The position numbers and the translations under genes are program-made. Under the pieces are notes generated by a model. It saw nothing but the letters and a program-made list of their open reading frames with translations, did not search any database and was not told the origin of the DNA. A stretch of 64,000 nucleotides of DNA from Undaria pinnatifida (taxonomy: Eukaryota; Sar; Phaeophyceae; Laminariales; Alariaceae). How positions within the stretch are numbered: the stretch's first letter is position 1; the number at the start of each line of letters is the position of its first letter. Of the stretch, positions 1 through 11,700 are shown one piece after another. The stretch is taken from NCBI GenBank assembly GCA_012845835.1, contig JABAKD010000016.1, positions 6,417,919 through 6,481,918 of the forward strand. Reading direction: 5' to 3'.

Positions 1-148
1 CCTATACCTCAACCAAAAACCTGACTAAGACGAAAAATGAACGCGCAACCCCATGGACAATCCCCAGTAGCCAACGCATACAACGAAGTATATGGTACCA
101 CACAAACTGTAATTTGCGATATACCAGGTATCTGAGTCCCTCGGTTAA

Positions 149-210
149 GGAGCCCCGCCCCGGCAGTCAAAAAAAAATTCGCCAAAAAGTGCTACCCCTA
201 TCGTAGCAGG
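149..210 (+). repeat. Dispersed repeat R1 copy near the SF3B3 exon 11 donor
   Basis: GGAGCCCCGCCCCGG, then TTCGCCAAAAAGTGCTACCC and CTATCGTAGCAG. It ends about 40 bp from the exon 11 donor and is followed by GTCGTCACA repeats. Confidence 0.55.
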
Positions 211-246
211 CGTCTTGACTGTCGTCACAGTCGTCACAGTCTTCAC

Positions 247-410
247 CTGAGCGTGGACTGATTCCCCCGGCCGCACAAAGTGTACATCTGAGGGGTGTCT
301 TCACGAGCGAGGTCACCGACAAGCATGTCCGTCAATGGCGCCAAGCTCTCGACCTCGTCCAGTCCCCACAAGTTCTTGAGAGTCGGTGAGGGCGTGAACG
401 TCGGCGCGAC
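247..410 (-). CDS. SF3B3: SF3B3 exon 11
   Basis: 164 bp, [20 protein letters not shown] then [17 protein letters not shown], matching the strongly conserved LKN...D.L.SL.P and EDTPQ.Y..CGRG motifs. Ends in phase 2 at GTGAAG. Confidence 0.95.
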
Positions 411-3400
411 CTGTAGAAGACACGTCGAAGGTGCAGGTCCAAGCGCTCAGACATCCAAATTGCGCAAATAGAAGGGATGACAAAACGAAATTGTTGGACC
501 AGCCGAAACGCGGTGCATATTATGGTTATTACTTGTGTATATATCGTACCACCGCATCAAAACAAAAGGCGGCCGAATATCTTGGCGTAACGATACGTCG
601 ACGAACCGGTCGAAAAACTTGACCGTAGTAAACAATGGGGACAACCGCAGTAGCAGTGCTGCCTGCTGAACACAGAAGCGCGGGTACCCTATTGTTATAA
701 AAAACACACCATTTGCCTCTACAGCTTAAGACCGACCCGTGACCACAAGGTTCATTGGGTCCCGAAAAGATGGCGCTAATCCGCGGTTCCTTGGAAAATA
801 CTAAGTCCCGACAGAAAACAGTCAATCATATCATAGCATTTATCCATAATCAGGGTGGCAACACACAGCTGGGCTGAAAAGACGAAAAATGTGCAACGCA
901 TCCATGTTGTACAAAGAAAAAGAGGGACGCGTACGTACAGAATTAGCAGAACAGCAGTGTGAATGTATATTTCACAAACGAAAATTACATGCCTCAAAAT
1001 GTTAAAAGTACAACAGTGGAATGCCAAAACAATAAAAAAAACCCATCCGTCATTCCATATAAAGTACGGTTCAGTCGACATCTCTACCAAAACAAAGGCC
1101 AACCTGTGCAGCCGACTCGCTGCTGTCATCCAATTCAGGGTCCGCGCATTGCGTCGCCACCACCGCTCCGTCTTCTCCGCCCATCTGGTTCGGCAAAACG
1201 AGGACAAAAGCATGCAGGACGACACAGTAAGAAGACGTCTACAAGTGTCGACGTTAGAAGAGAGGGCTAAGACGTCGGGCCGAACCTATATACACCCTTT
1301 TACCACTGCAATAATGATCTCAAATAATTTCCAACTAGGTTGTCCCCAAAAACATGTATGCAGTGCTAAGGAGGTTTCTCGAAAGGACGCGCGCAAGCCA
1401 GGCCGGAACGCGCGTCAACAGCACGATTTCAGCATGCCACCGGTGTCCATTTGAGAACGCCTTGCGTACCTTGTGGAAGTGGAACAGCATGTGATTGCTG
1501 AACTCGCTGGCGCAGAACAGCTTTCCCTTCTTGGTGATCTGCAGACTGTCTGCCACCGGAATTGTGTCGAACACCTTTTTGATGGCGGCCGAGTTGCACG
1601 CGTGGGAAGCGGCTGAGAGACGTGGCCTACTCGAGAATCCTAATACCTTGAGCTAAAAAGAGTGGCTAAGGGCCAAGTGCGCTCTCTTCCAAGACTAAGA
1701 AGAGCAAGCGATCACAAAACGTACGCCAACACAGCTAAACCAACAGCCGCGCCACAGGACGGCCCTGTCGCTACCGCGAAACATGGTCATGCCCATGGCA
1801 ACGTGCCATCGATGTAGTCAAGCATTCAAGGTCAAACCGTGGAACCGCATACTACACAGTACCAAGACGTGGTGATGTTTGAAACCCTCAGCTAGTTGAC
1901 CGGCTGATGTTATCGGTCGAACATAAGAAATGCCCAATGACCCAGCCGACTGCATAGTGTCGGAGTATTATTCTACAGGAGTAGATTTTTCAAACAGAAC
2001 ACATTTCGATATATATATATACTTCAGCACATTACACAAAGGAGTAAATGAACGATCCCTTACCTCGATGGAGATGTCCGTCACCTCGGTCTGCTCCGCA
2101 TTGACAACAAGAGACACCTGACGGAAGCCGGAACACAAGCAAGGCAACAAAACGAGATCAGCCACGAATCCTTGGGTTGCCCGGGCTGCCATTGCTGACA
2201 TCTTGTGCACGTCACTATGGTCAGCAAAGGCGCAGAGTAGTCAATGCAACCTTCGTCGTACCCTGACCATTCAGTCTTCGCAGTGTGCGCGTATGTTCTT
2301 CGCAGTAAACTGTTACTGTTATTAGAACCCATCAGCATCCAGAACACCCAGGGCCCGTGCCGGTTCGTCATCCCAGAGACAAATTATGTGTTCACAAGCT
2401 ACGATACAGAAACATACATCACAAATACAGCAAGGGGATTTTGGCCATGCAAATGTCAAACTGGCTGAATACGATATACAGGTACATGGTACCACTGCTG
2501 TCTAACTCCACAGTCGAACCGTGCAAGTGCACCTGCAACAACTGCCCTATCATACGCACGACACGTAGCGAGTCCAAACCACTGCCAAACGGGCTAGATC
2601 TCTGGGAAATGAGCGTGTGACCTTCATTATCAGTACGGCAATAGCTGTTCGACTATAACACCGGTGTGGGCTATTAATAGTACATACCAGCACTACAGCG
2701 GCAAGCGGTACAACTCAACCAAATGTAGCGGGGCGTGCTCTGACCTTGTAGAGATCACCCAGCTCCGACTGGATGAGGTGGAAAAAAAGGCCAGGCTGCT
2801 GGTGGAGAGTTCCCGACGTGACGAGCAACCCTCTCCCTGGCGGCATGGTTTTCCTCCGTGGGAGTGGCGCCCTAACCTCCGGGTGATCCTGGTGCTTATA
2901 CGCTACCCAGTTCTCACCGCAAACCAAAACACCAGAGGGCCCCGCTTCTCCCCCTGGGACCGGCAGCAAGAGGCTCGCACCTCTGTCAAGTATCGGACAA
3001 GACGGCGTGGGTCAGCACAACGCTGACGCGCGTGGCCATAGCACCAATCATCCCTCACCGCAAGTATGAACGAAGTCCCGTTACCATGAGTATGAACGAA
3101 GCACTCTTACCGTGAGTATAGACCAAGTCCCGTTACCCAAAGTATGGACAAATTTCCGTCATGCTCTACTCTAGCGCCACCGACTGTGCCATGATAGAAA
3201 CGAGTTTCCGGTCCCATCATGAGGCAACCACAATTCTGACGCGCGTGGCCGTAGCATCAACGGACCCTTACCGCAATTGCGAATCGAGCCCCGCCATGCT
3301 CTACTTAAACACCAGTAACTGTACCATGAGAAAAGTGAGTTCGCGTCTGGTCTCATAATGGTCCCATAATGGCCCCATAGTCCCATCATGGTCCCATAAG

Positions 3401-6400
3401 GAGGCAATCGAGTGCACGACAATCAAGGCGATGTCTCACCGGCTGATGGGGTCACTCCACAACCTCGTCACGTGGTTGAGCCCGAGGTCGAGTTGGTAAT
3501 ACACGAGCTGTTTTTCTGTGTTGGCTGCTTCTTCGCCGGTTGAATCTTGATCCGCCTCTGAATAATCCAGTTCGATCACCTGAACGGCGGAATTCACATA
3601 TTTCGAAAAGAGCGGTCAATTCGGGCGATTTTCTCCACCTCTTCAGAACCGCATACCTGTTACACGTTGTGGGGATTAGGGTGCGCAAAGGGCTAACACC
3701 ATACCCTTCGATTGGGTGGGTCAATAACAAGCCTTGAAAACATAAAGCGCACTTTTGCGTCCCGTCCTTCTCGGCCATCTGTCCGCACGTGGAGGTGCTC
3801 AACCCAACCCCAGGATTGCGTCCCAAAAAGAAGGCACCACAACCGACAGACGATGAGCTCAGCTTACCGCAAAGATCGGGTTGTCGAAGCCAACATCCAC
3901 TCCACACGTGTGGAACACGATGGCGTGGCTCTTGTGCGCCTCCAAAGGTGAAGAAATAGCTAGCCGAGATGCGGTGTCTCTGTTCAACACGTACACCTGA
4001 AAAAAGATAACGGAGCGCAGAAGAAGGAGCGCGAAGGAAATTTGCCGCGCACGAAGTGCAATTCATTCACAACGGTTTCCGTCTGTAAGCAGCTTAACCC
4101 TCGTCGAGCACAACCCTGTTTTGAAGCCAAATACTAAAATTAGCGTGGCATATTTTTTTCAGTATAAATACGAAAAGGGCTCAAGTAGTGTGATACCGTG
4201 CATATATAACCAACAGGGTGCTTTGCATACGAGTATATCCTACTGGTGGTGTCGTGCGGTTATTTCGCAGTGAATCGTACCCTTACAACCAAGAGCACGG
4301 ATATAAGCGTCAACACCCCACCCACCAGCTTCTGTTTCTCCACTGCACTGATCATGATCGCGCGTCCCTGTGGGTCCGCTGCCAAGTATTGCCCAGGCAC
4401 GATGCGGCGACAGCCCGTCTTGCCAAACGTCTCCACGTGCACCGCCTTCAACTGCCGGTGGGGGAACGAGGGGAAGATCCGTGTGTCAGAAACACTGCAA
4501 TAGGGTAACGATTCTCACTTGCGCACCTAATTTTACTTTTACCAGGTACATCGGCGCTGGAGTGTATGCGTGCTGCATTCGTACGCAGAACGCAAATATC
4601 ACCCAAAACATATTGCGCAGTGAGTCCATGGTATAACTCTGAGCCAACAGAGAATATACGCCAACGGGCGAATCATTTGCTACGATGCTTTCGTGTGCTA
4701 CTCGTAAAGTTGGATGCGCTAACCCTACATTGCCCTTGCTTTTGGCGGGAACTATGTACTATACCGTACGAATAACACGCAAGGTAACACACCCCCTCGG
4801 GCGAATGTCAAGGTTGATTTTCTCGACGACGGGGAGCGTGCAAACGCCGAGCGACGCGCCTATGGGTTATCGACGAGATCTTCCCACAACAGCCATTTTC
4901 ATCGTGTGTATCCCACTGGTTTTAGATCAAATAGGCCCTGAAATTTATCCCAAGGTGTGTTATCTCGCGTGTTATGCGTTACGTAGGGGCAATGTACTAA
5001 CTTCGCTGGTTTCCGGCAAGTACTCCAAGATTGTGATCTTGCCCGCATCCGTGCCGACCACGCAGTAATCCTTGTGAGTGGAGGTTAGCCGAAAGGCGAT
5101 CAAGCTGCGAACAACGCAAAACGCAGGTTGCTGCAATATTGAAACCTGGGTGCCAGCAAAAGCAATGAAGACAGAGAAAAAAAGGCAGCGACGAGGAGGA
5201 CGCGACGATGCGACACAAAACCATGGCAACATCAATAAGCGCGGGGCGTTAGTGGTAACGACGCCAAGGCTGAGCATGGACCACGAGTGTGCATCTGCGG
5301 TGTTTGAATTGTAGACGAGCGAGGTCGGCCGATGTCGAGGTGTACACGCAGTACTCAATTTAGGCTGTCAAGGGTCGATTATTAGCGACCTTTCTACCGA
5401 ATTGTACCCCTACGTATACACCACTACGTACCACTGCTGTTGCAAGCTGGTATGGTTCGAGCTCACATGCTCGAATTACCTGGTACGCGCGTTATTAAAA
5501 GTATATCGCGGGGTCTCACATCTCCGAGATGAAGCATGCGTGGATCTACATCAATCCTGTAGCATTAGACTATCCGTCAAGACCATGAATTTTATCAAAG
5601 GTGACACCAACATCGCTTACGAGCTTGTCTGTGTCAGGGTCGATCCTTAGCAGCTCCAGCATGGACCCCCGCGCCACCACCACTTCCTCCGTCTTTTTTG
5701 TCCCGCTGAAGTTGCCTATAGAAGTTTTCAGACGAGCACACCCAGTACATGAACAAATCAAGTCGGGCGTCTGCTGAGGTTGCCAAGATCTGCTTTTAGG
5801 CTCAGCGGAATGCCAACGTTAAAAGCCTTTCGCACTGCTCTTCAGCTACACTCACATTTTTGGGGACGAACTACTTGGAATTAGTATAGGATCATTTTTG
5901 TTCAGTGGTGGAAGGGTAGGTCTTGCAAATGACACAAAAGATAAATAAGCCCAAAAAGTACACGGCTACTTAGGCGCCGCCATAGCATTGCCCAAACAAG
6001 TCAGGTTTGCGACAAGCTGAGTTCATGGAATGGCAGTAGCCTGGACCAATACCGGTATCTGGTATGGACGAGCTACGCGAGAATGCCCAAGAAGTGAGTG
6101 CATCTGCTGGGCCTCCAGCTTGCAGGTTTGCACCATACAACTGATATAAAATCACCTAGAAATCACCGAAATACCAGGTGTACGTCAAGCAAACATGGCA
6201 GCCAAGAGCATCAGAGAAGCCTGCGGAACCCCATGCCGACACGACTAACCAATCCAAGCTCTCTGGTATATCAAGTTCTTCCCTGAAGCACAACATGTAG
6301 AGACCGTCATATCGTATCCACGAGTGCTCTAGACTCTTGAGGCGAGTGCGCCCGCGCTCGAGAGCACGACGCAACCGAGCGAACTTTACGCACCGTAAGC

Positions 6401-6451
6401 GGAGGCATTGATGGACCCCCCCCGTTGAAGGTTAAGTGAAAGCACGTGCAT
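247..6451 (-). CDS. SF3B3: SF3B3 (SAP130/RSE1) splicing factor 3b subunit 3, N-terminal part, 11 exons, 3' end outside window
   Basis: SF3B3 is the beta-propeller scaffold subunit of SF3b in the U2 snRNP, which recognises the branch site; it belongs to the DDB1/CPSF160 superfamily. Eleven minus-strand exons are supported by family similarity and matching phases: 6451-6393, 5715-5621, 5130-5002, 4451-4326, 3996-3868, 3579-3440, 2982-2745, 2117-2064, 1574-1470, 1184-1104 and 410-247. They encode about 440 of the usual ~1,200 residues. Diagnostic stretches include [90 protein letters not shown] and [10 protein letters not shown], in the order of human SF3B3. Exon 11 ends in phase 2 at a GT donor and the gene continues left of position 1. 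The exon 2 donor is the least certain: GTAAGC was chosen, and the join is a few residues short against the family. Exon 1 carries a homopolymer frameshift. Confidence 0.95.
1104..1184 (-). CDS. SF3B3: SF3B3 exon 10 (acidic loop)
   Basis: 27 codons, phase 0-0, [10 protein letters not shown] then [14 protein letters not shown]. The family has a variable acidic loop here, so the exon rests on position, phase and splice signals more than on identity. Confidence 0.75.
1470..1574 (-). CDS. SF3B3: SF3B3 exon 9
   Basis: 35 codons, phase 0-0, [12 protein letters not shown] and [12 protein letters not shown]. The acceptor is an AAG (CATCAAAAAG), chosen because it gives an ungapped join with exon 8. 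Donor GTACGC. Confidence 0.92.
2064..2117 (-). CDS. SF3B3: SF3B3 exon 8
   Basis: 18 codons, phase 0-0, [13 protein letters not shown], matching the short linker before the FDT motif. Acceptor TTCCGTCAG; donor GTAAGG. Confidence 0.9.
2745..2982 (-). CDS. SF3B3: SF3B3 exon 7
   Basis: 238 bp. One base completes the Arg codon from exon 6, then [30 protein letters not shown] and SELGDLYK follow the family order. Donor GTCAGA. Confidence 0.95.
3440..3579 (-). CDS. SF3B3: SF3B3 exon 6
   Basis: 140 bp, ends in phase 2. Encodes [18 protein letters not shown] and [11 protein letters not shown], the conserved acidic loop and following strand. Donor GTGAGA. Confidence 0.95.
3868..3996 (-). CDS. SF3B3: SF3B3 exon 5
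   Basis: 43 codons, phase 0-0, [20 protein letters not shown] then [12 protein letters not shown]. Acceptor TCTTTTTTCAG; donor GTAAGC. Confidence 0.95.
4326..4451 (-). CDS. SF3B3: SF3B3 exon 4
   Basis: 42 codons, phase 0-0. [18 protein letters not shown] and [12 protein letters not shown] are near-identical to the family. The acceptor has a C-rich tract (CCACCGGCAG); the donor is GTGGGT. Confidence 0.95.
5002..5130 (-). CDS. SF3B3: SF3B3 exon 3
   Basis: 43 codons, phase 0 at both ends, containing [22 protein letters not shown] and ITILEY, a conserved propeller strand set. Acceptor ATATTGCAG; donor GTTAGT. Confidence 0.9.
5621..5715 (-). CDS. SF3B3: SF3B3 exon 2
   Basis: Begins with two bases completing the Gly codon of GNFSGTK, then [18 protein letters not shown]. 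Acceptor is TTCTATAG and donor GTAAGC. Confidence 0.88.
5852..5912 (+). repeat. Dispersed repeat R2 copy
   Basis: CACATTTTTGGGGACGAACT then ACTTGGAATTAGTATAGGATC. Further copies at 8836-8890, 17383-17430 and 50668-50702 (plus) and 39480-39528 (minus). R2 looks like the core of a short mobile element. Confidence 0.6.
6393..6451 (-). CDS. SF3B3: SF3B3 exon 1 (start codon; +1 frame problem)
   Basis: ATG at 6451-6449 opens [10 protein letters not shown], which matches the SF3B3 N-terminus. After the C9 run at 6415-6423 (G9 on the coding strand) the homologous frame, ending SINASAYG, is the +1 frame. Removing one base makes the exon 58 bp, ending in phase 1, exactly what exon 2 needs. The donor is GTGCGT. 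Confidence 0.85.
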
Positions 6452-8539
6452 TGTGCTGTTCTAGGGTACGTTGAAGTAACCCGAGAAGGGAACTCCCTTG
6501 ACTCCGTGAGCGAGCTGGATGGGGGTACCTCGGCTGGGGGCCGATGAGGTCCAGAGGGCACGATCCCAATAACAAAGTGCCCCATGACGTTAAGGCCTTC
6601 CAGATGTATTGAAACCCATTCTTTCGTTAATTTTTTTATGTTGAATCTTTGGTATCTTTTTTTGGTTGACCGAAACCCGAAACCTGAACACCTCGGGCTC
6701 AGAGCCCCGATGTAGTGTACCTGTCTAGACGACTTATTGAAGTTCTGCACTACTCCAACCAGATGCACGAATTTATTTGCGCAGAGTCTCGGACGCAAGC
6801 AGCATGTATAGCTGCCGGGATCTTACGTGCTCGTACTTCGTCAATTATGTTCTGCATGTTTGGATCCTACCAGTACGCAGGATGACAAATCAAATAAATC
6901 GTTATCTCCCATTTCCTTCGCCTTTCTTTGGAGCTTCAGGGGGAAAAATACAAGATACTGTAGACGAAAAAAGTTGACGAAGAAACTAGAACCGGTCACA
7001 CGAAGCAGGCGGTGACGGCGGGTAGAGGGTGTGATCAAACCGCAACGTTAGGTGCTATACGCGCATTCTGATGTTCGTACTGCTGCAGGCTCTTCCTAGA
7101 CGGTTGGGATATCGTAAATCTCTTGTTTTTTGTCAAAACGGGCCTCAAAAGGTTTTTTTTTATAGGTTGTGTCGCGCAGTAAATACTATAGTGGGGTCGT
7201 GGGTCGCTACCTCGTTGGATGCATGCCCTTATTCTTCGAAGCGGCGGTGTACTAGTGTTTCTTGAGGCGAATGAATAGCGGGGTTGGGGACGACGCGTTC
7301 GCATTGAGGTTTGACTTCCTGTCTGACATGGGAATTTTGGTTCCGCGGACAAACAATCCAATCCAGTGCGCCAGTCAGTGTGACATCATCAACGCATGCA
7401 TGGGTGCAAATGCGAGACAACCACCAGCAGTGTGATTGTTGCTTCTGCGTACCTGCATGTCATCCACGGAAGGGCAACCGTCTTTATTGCTGCCTGTGGC
7501 GTGCATCACGGATATTTTCGATTGACGCAGGCTGTTGTACGCTCTTGTATAACTGCTGAAAAAAACATTCGACATTTTGATGAGCTGTGCCTACTCGACG
7601 ACCAATATTTGCGCCAATAATGGGGGCCCATTGATTTCCGTGCACATGAGGATTGCTTCGTTGTACTTCCGTGCTCGGAATGCCGTTCGGAATTGGGAGA
7701 ACAGGAGAGTCAGTTGTTCCGCTAACTTGTACCACCAGGTACCAAGGTGGTCTATTATACTATTATTGGTTCAACAGTTCAAGCTTCGCCAGTTTTCGAT
7801 AACCTGGAAGGTGTTTATCTGCATTCGCCCAACTAAGAGAAAGCTATGGCATGCAAGTGTCATACCCTAAGGTTTACGCGCCGTGCCCATGGTGAGATGG
7901 CAGGGAGGGGTAAAAAAAATGCTGCAAGCTCCGACCCCCAGATTAATCTACAGGTTCATTTTCTGCCGAGGGCATGAGCCTTGAGATCCCCCTTTTTGTT
8001 TCCATGCCAAAATCACTCACATAAGCCTGTCACGTGCGCAAGGTGCTCAAGGGCTCAAATCGGCAACAGCCAGCAACACTGCCGAAAAACAGCACGTCAA
8101 AAAACTACTAAAATAAGATCCTCAAATCCAATGTTCTCAAGTAACAGCTGCTAAGGTATGATGCAATTCACGTTGTTGTTATGGCTCACGATTTACCTGG
8201 TACACTCGGTGCCTGAAATATAGTGGAAGAGTATCGATAAATCGGCGCCCAAAAGTATTGCAGCGACATGTGCACGGCGAGCTCGTATCAGATCGAAACA
8301 AACCCAACCTACGGCTAACTATTTCGAATCTCACACCTGACCAAGTTATAGCATCTGTGCGCAGGACGCACTTGCTACGATGGAAACTAGTTACAGCAGG
8401 CCTGTCGTCGACGCCATTTATTAAGGCAGCAGAGGGTATCTTAGTCCATTTGACTGCGGGGTACAGGATAAATGACTAGTTTACCTACCCAAACAAACCT
8501 TAATACCTAACAGAAGAAAAAAAAACGGATTGCAGCCTG
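6452..8539. other. Intergenic region between the coiled-coil gene end and SF3B3 start
   Basis: About 2.1 kb that must hold the SF3B3 promoter and 5' leader and the 3' end of the upstream gene. I see no convincing exon, tRNA or TATA-type element. A T-rich patch lies at 6625-6665. Short open frames on both strands have no recognisable motif. Confidence 0.5.
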
Positions 8540-8714
8540 TTACAAACCAAGACCCCCCTGACGGCTCCGACGGCCCGGTTCGCCCCCGACAACAGGCGCA
8601 GCGTTCAACACGCCTTCCCCGGCAAAACTGCAAACTCCTTGCTTGTTTCTAGACGCAGCCACTTCATCGTCGATTTCTTGTCCGAGTTTCGCACTAGCCT
8701 CTTTTAGCACAGAC
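8540..8714 (-). CDS. Coiled-coil gene terminal exon 21
   Basis: 175 bp ending at TAA (8542-8540). One base completes an Arg codon, then SVLKEASAKLGQEIDDEV and a Gly-rich C-terminus. The acceptor is CGCGTTCGCAG. The 5.6-kb intron before it contains the whole LTR element at 8945-13095. Confidence 0.75.
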
Positions 8715-11700
8715 CTGCGAACGCGCGAATTGGTCGACGAGGGGGCTCAGATGATGATTCGGGGATCGTAATGAATACACGGATTAAAGATTGGGGATTG
8801 GTTAGCTCCTTCAGCACTATTGATAGCTGTCCGTACCCACGTTTTTGGAGACAAACTATTTGGAATTAGTCTGCGATATATTTTTAGAGTGAAGGGCTAA
8901 TTCAACATATTCGGGGAAACGACAACGACTTAAACTGTCGGTTTTGTTGGTTTATACCTGCGCACAAGTCTGGTGTATGACGTTTATGACTGCATAGAAT
9001 CTACGGAGATAGCAGAGTAGCACTATTGATATGACTGGCGGTCGCAATCTTCGATATGTCTGAGTTGAGCCCCCTTTGGCTCAGTCCACAGTTCGTCCAT
9101 ATTGAGTGCATGTTCAGTGCATGTTTAGAGTGTTCTCCGGGACTCCGTTACTTCAATATACGTATTTTCTAACTTCTTATCTTCTCCGCCTGATGGTCCC
9201 TCGTCGGGTACCGAGAGCAATCTCCCCGTGAGCCACCCTACACCGGGCATAAAGATAGTCGATTATGCTAGCATAGATCGTACGACAAAACAACTTGTGC
9301 CTTTGGACGTAGGGTGCTCTAAGGAGCTCGAGACGAGGATGAGTGTCGACTGCAGCGGCTTTTGCGGAGGCTACAGTCGAGATGGAGGGGAACCAATTTG
9401 CAGGGAAGGCTACTCAGTCTCCGAGAACCACAAGGTCGAGACCCAACGTTTAACTGACAAGCGCATGGCTTGGTTTGCTGCATTGCAAGTACAGGATCTA
9501 GCCAAGACAATCCTCCGTGGAGAGAGGCCAGTCGAGGAATGGACAGACGCCCAAGGGAACGTTGCATTCCCGACGACTCAAGAGCTCCTCGAGAGGGAAT
9601 TCTCCTAGAAATCGTCAGCCAGTTGAAATGGCAACGAAGGCAATGATTCCACGAGCAGCAGCAAGATCTATGCGAAAATAATGACTTCAGTAGTAACAGC
9701 GTGGACATCGGAGGAAAAGCGATCGAAGGAAATTAACGCAAACCGACCCGAGTCGGGAAGGTTGGAAGAGGACGCAGAAGCGGGCAGAGCCAGAAACGCC
9801 ACCGCCACCGCCCGAGCCGCTACCGCCGCAGCAGTTGTTGGAAGCGCAGCAGCTTCCCCTACTGTCGCCACCGGAGGTAGCTGGCAGAGATGAGCACGAA
9901 GAGGTGATGATATCTAAAAACATGGTGGTTGAGAATGGAGGAGTGATGGCGTGTGGTACGGGGAAAGGGATGGTAGGGTCTATGCAGATGGACAAGGAGA
10001 AAGAGCTGCTTCAGCAGCAGCCGCACCAGCCACAACTACCTGGTGCTGCCGCCCCAAACACATGGCCATCCCCACAGGCGCCGCTACCGCCGCAGCAGTC
10101 GGTGGAAGCGCAGCAGCTTCCCCTGCTGTCGCCACCGGAGGAAGTTGGCAGAGATGAGCACGAAGAGGTGATGGTATCTAAGATCAAAGAACATGGTTGA
10201 GAATGGAGGAGTGATGGCGTGTGACGGGGGAAAAGGGATGATGGGGTCTATGCAGATAGACAAGGAGAAAGAGCTGCTTCAGCAGCAGCCGCACCAGCAT
10301 CAGCCACAACTACCTGGTGCTGCCGCCCCAACCCCATGGCCATCTCCACAGGCGCCGCTACCGCCGCAGCAGTCGGTGGAAGCGCAGCAGCTTCCCCTGC
10401 TGTCGCCACCGGAGGAAGTTGGCAGAGATGAGCACGAAAAGGTGATGGTATCTAAGAACATGGTGGTTGAGATTGGAGGAGTGATGGCGTGTGATGGGGG
10501 AAAAGGGATGATGGAGTCTATGCAGATGGACAAGGAGAAAGAGCTGCTTCAGCAGCAGCCACAGCAACAGCAGCCACAGCTACCTGGTGCTGCCGCCCCG
10601 GACCCGTGGCCACTCCCAATGTCATCAGAACATGAGAGGCAGCAGAGCAATTGGAAACGAGAGGCATTGGCACTGGTTGGTCCTTCAGCATCTTCGGGGG
10701 TTGGGGGCACGAGACGCCTGCTCGGCGCCTTACCCGTCCGCGGCGAACACGTGTACGCGAAAAGGGGTGAACTGCTACGAGCTTCGAGATCGGAAAGGCA
10801 CGTACTACTTTCAAGTGCTTCAGCAGTAGTACCAAAATATGCTCTTTAGTCGATTCATGATACCTGGTATATACAGCAACTGGTATATTTAGCGGTTTAC
10901 AGCGATTACGAATTTTTTGGTTGACATAGCGCTTACTCGAGGTAGGGTCAGTCAAATGATGCTATACTACAACTGGTATACTAATCTCTGCTGATCAAGC
11001 TCAAATACCAAAATGCTGGATATCTTCTGTCGTTTTGGAGGGATGAGCGATTGTTGGTAGTGATGTTTGCTATTGCCGAGCATATGATAGCACTCACCTG
11101 CGATAACCGGTTTTTCTGTCGTATGTGATACGAGTTGGCAATTTGGTTCATTTTCAATCAACCATTTTCCCTCAGTTCCAAAGAGTTAAGGAAAAATGGT
11201 TACTTCCGAAAGCATGACTTTTGATCCTGGTCGTTGGAAAAGATCACGGTATTGATTGGTGTATTAGCGGTCTATCCTATTGATAGCTGGTTCGTACTTG
11301 GTCGTGGTGGTATGTTATTTTTTGGTTGGCCGGGAAAAGTTCACATACATGTGATATATGCATCCGTGCTTCATGTTTTTGTTGCAAAACGAGAGGTGAA
11401 GGATAGGGTGGTTGTGTTTTTTACACGCAACTGAATTTCAACCCTACCTGGTGTTAAGCCTGCATTAATACCTGTGGTACCAGGTATGAGAATCGTAGTT
11501 TATTGACGTATTTGCTGGGCAATAGTGGAAACAGGATTGTGTTCACCTCCCCCCGCCCAATGCCGCACAAAACGGAGTGATCAGGGGGGAAGGGCAGATA
11601 GATATAAAGCTTATACTATCCACAGGTGATCACAAGTCATGCACGAACAAACGCACAGCAGTAGTATACGAGCATTTATTTTGAGTTCAAAAGAAGACCA

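Noticed and set aside
6156-6170. Alternative SF3B3 start ([12 protein letters not shown]) at 6155
   Set aside because: It does not align with the family N-terminus, whereas 6451 gives [10 protein letters not shown] with correct length and phase.
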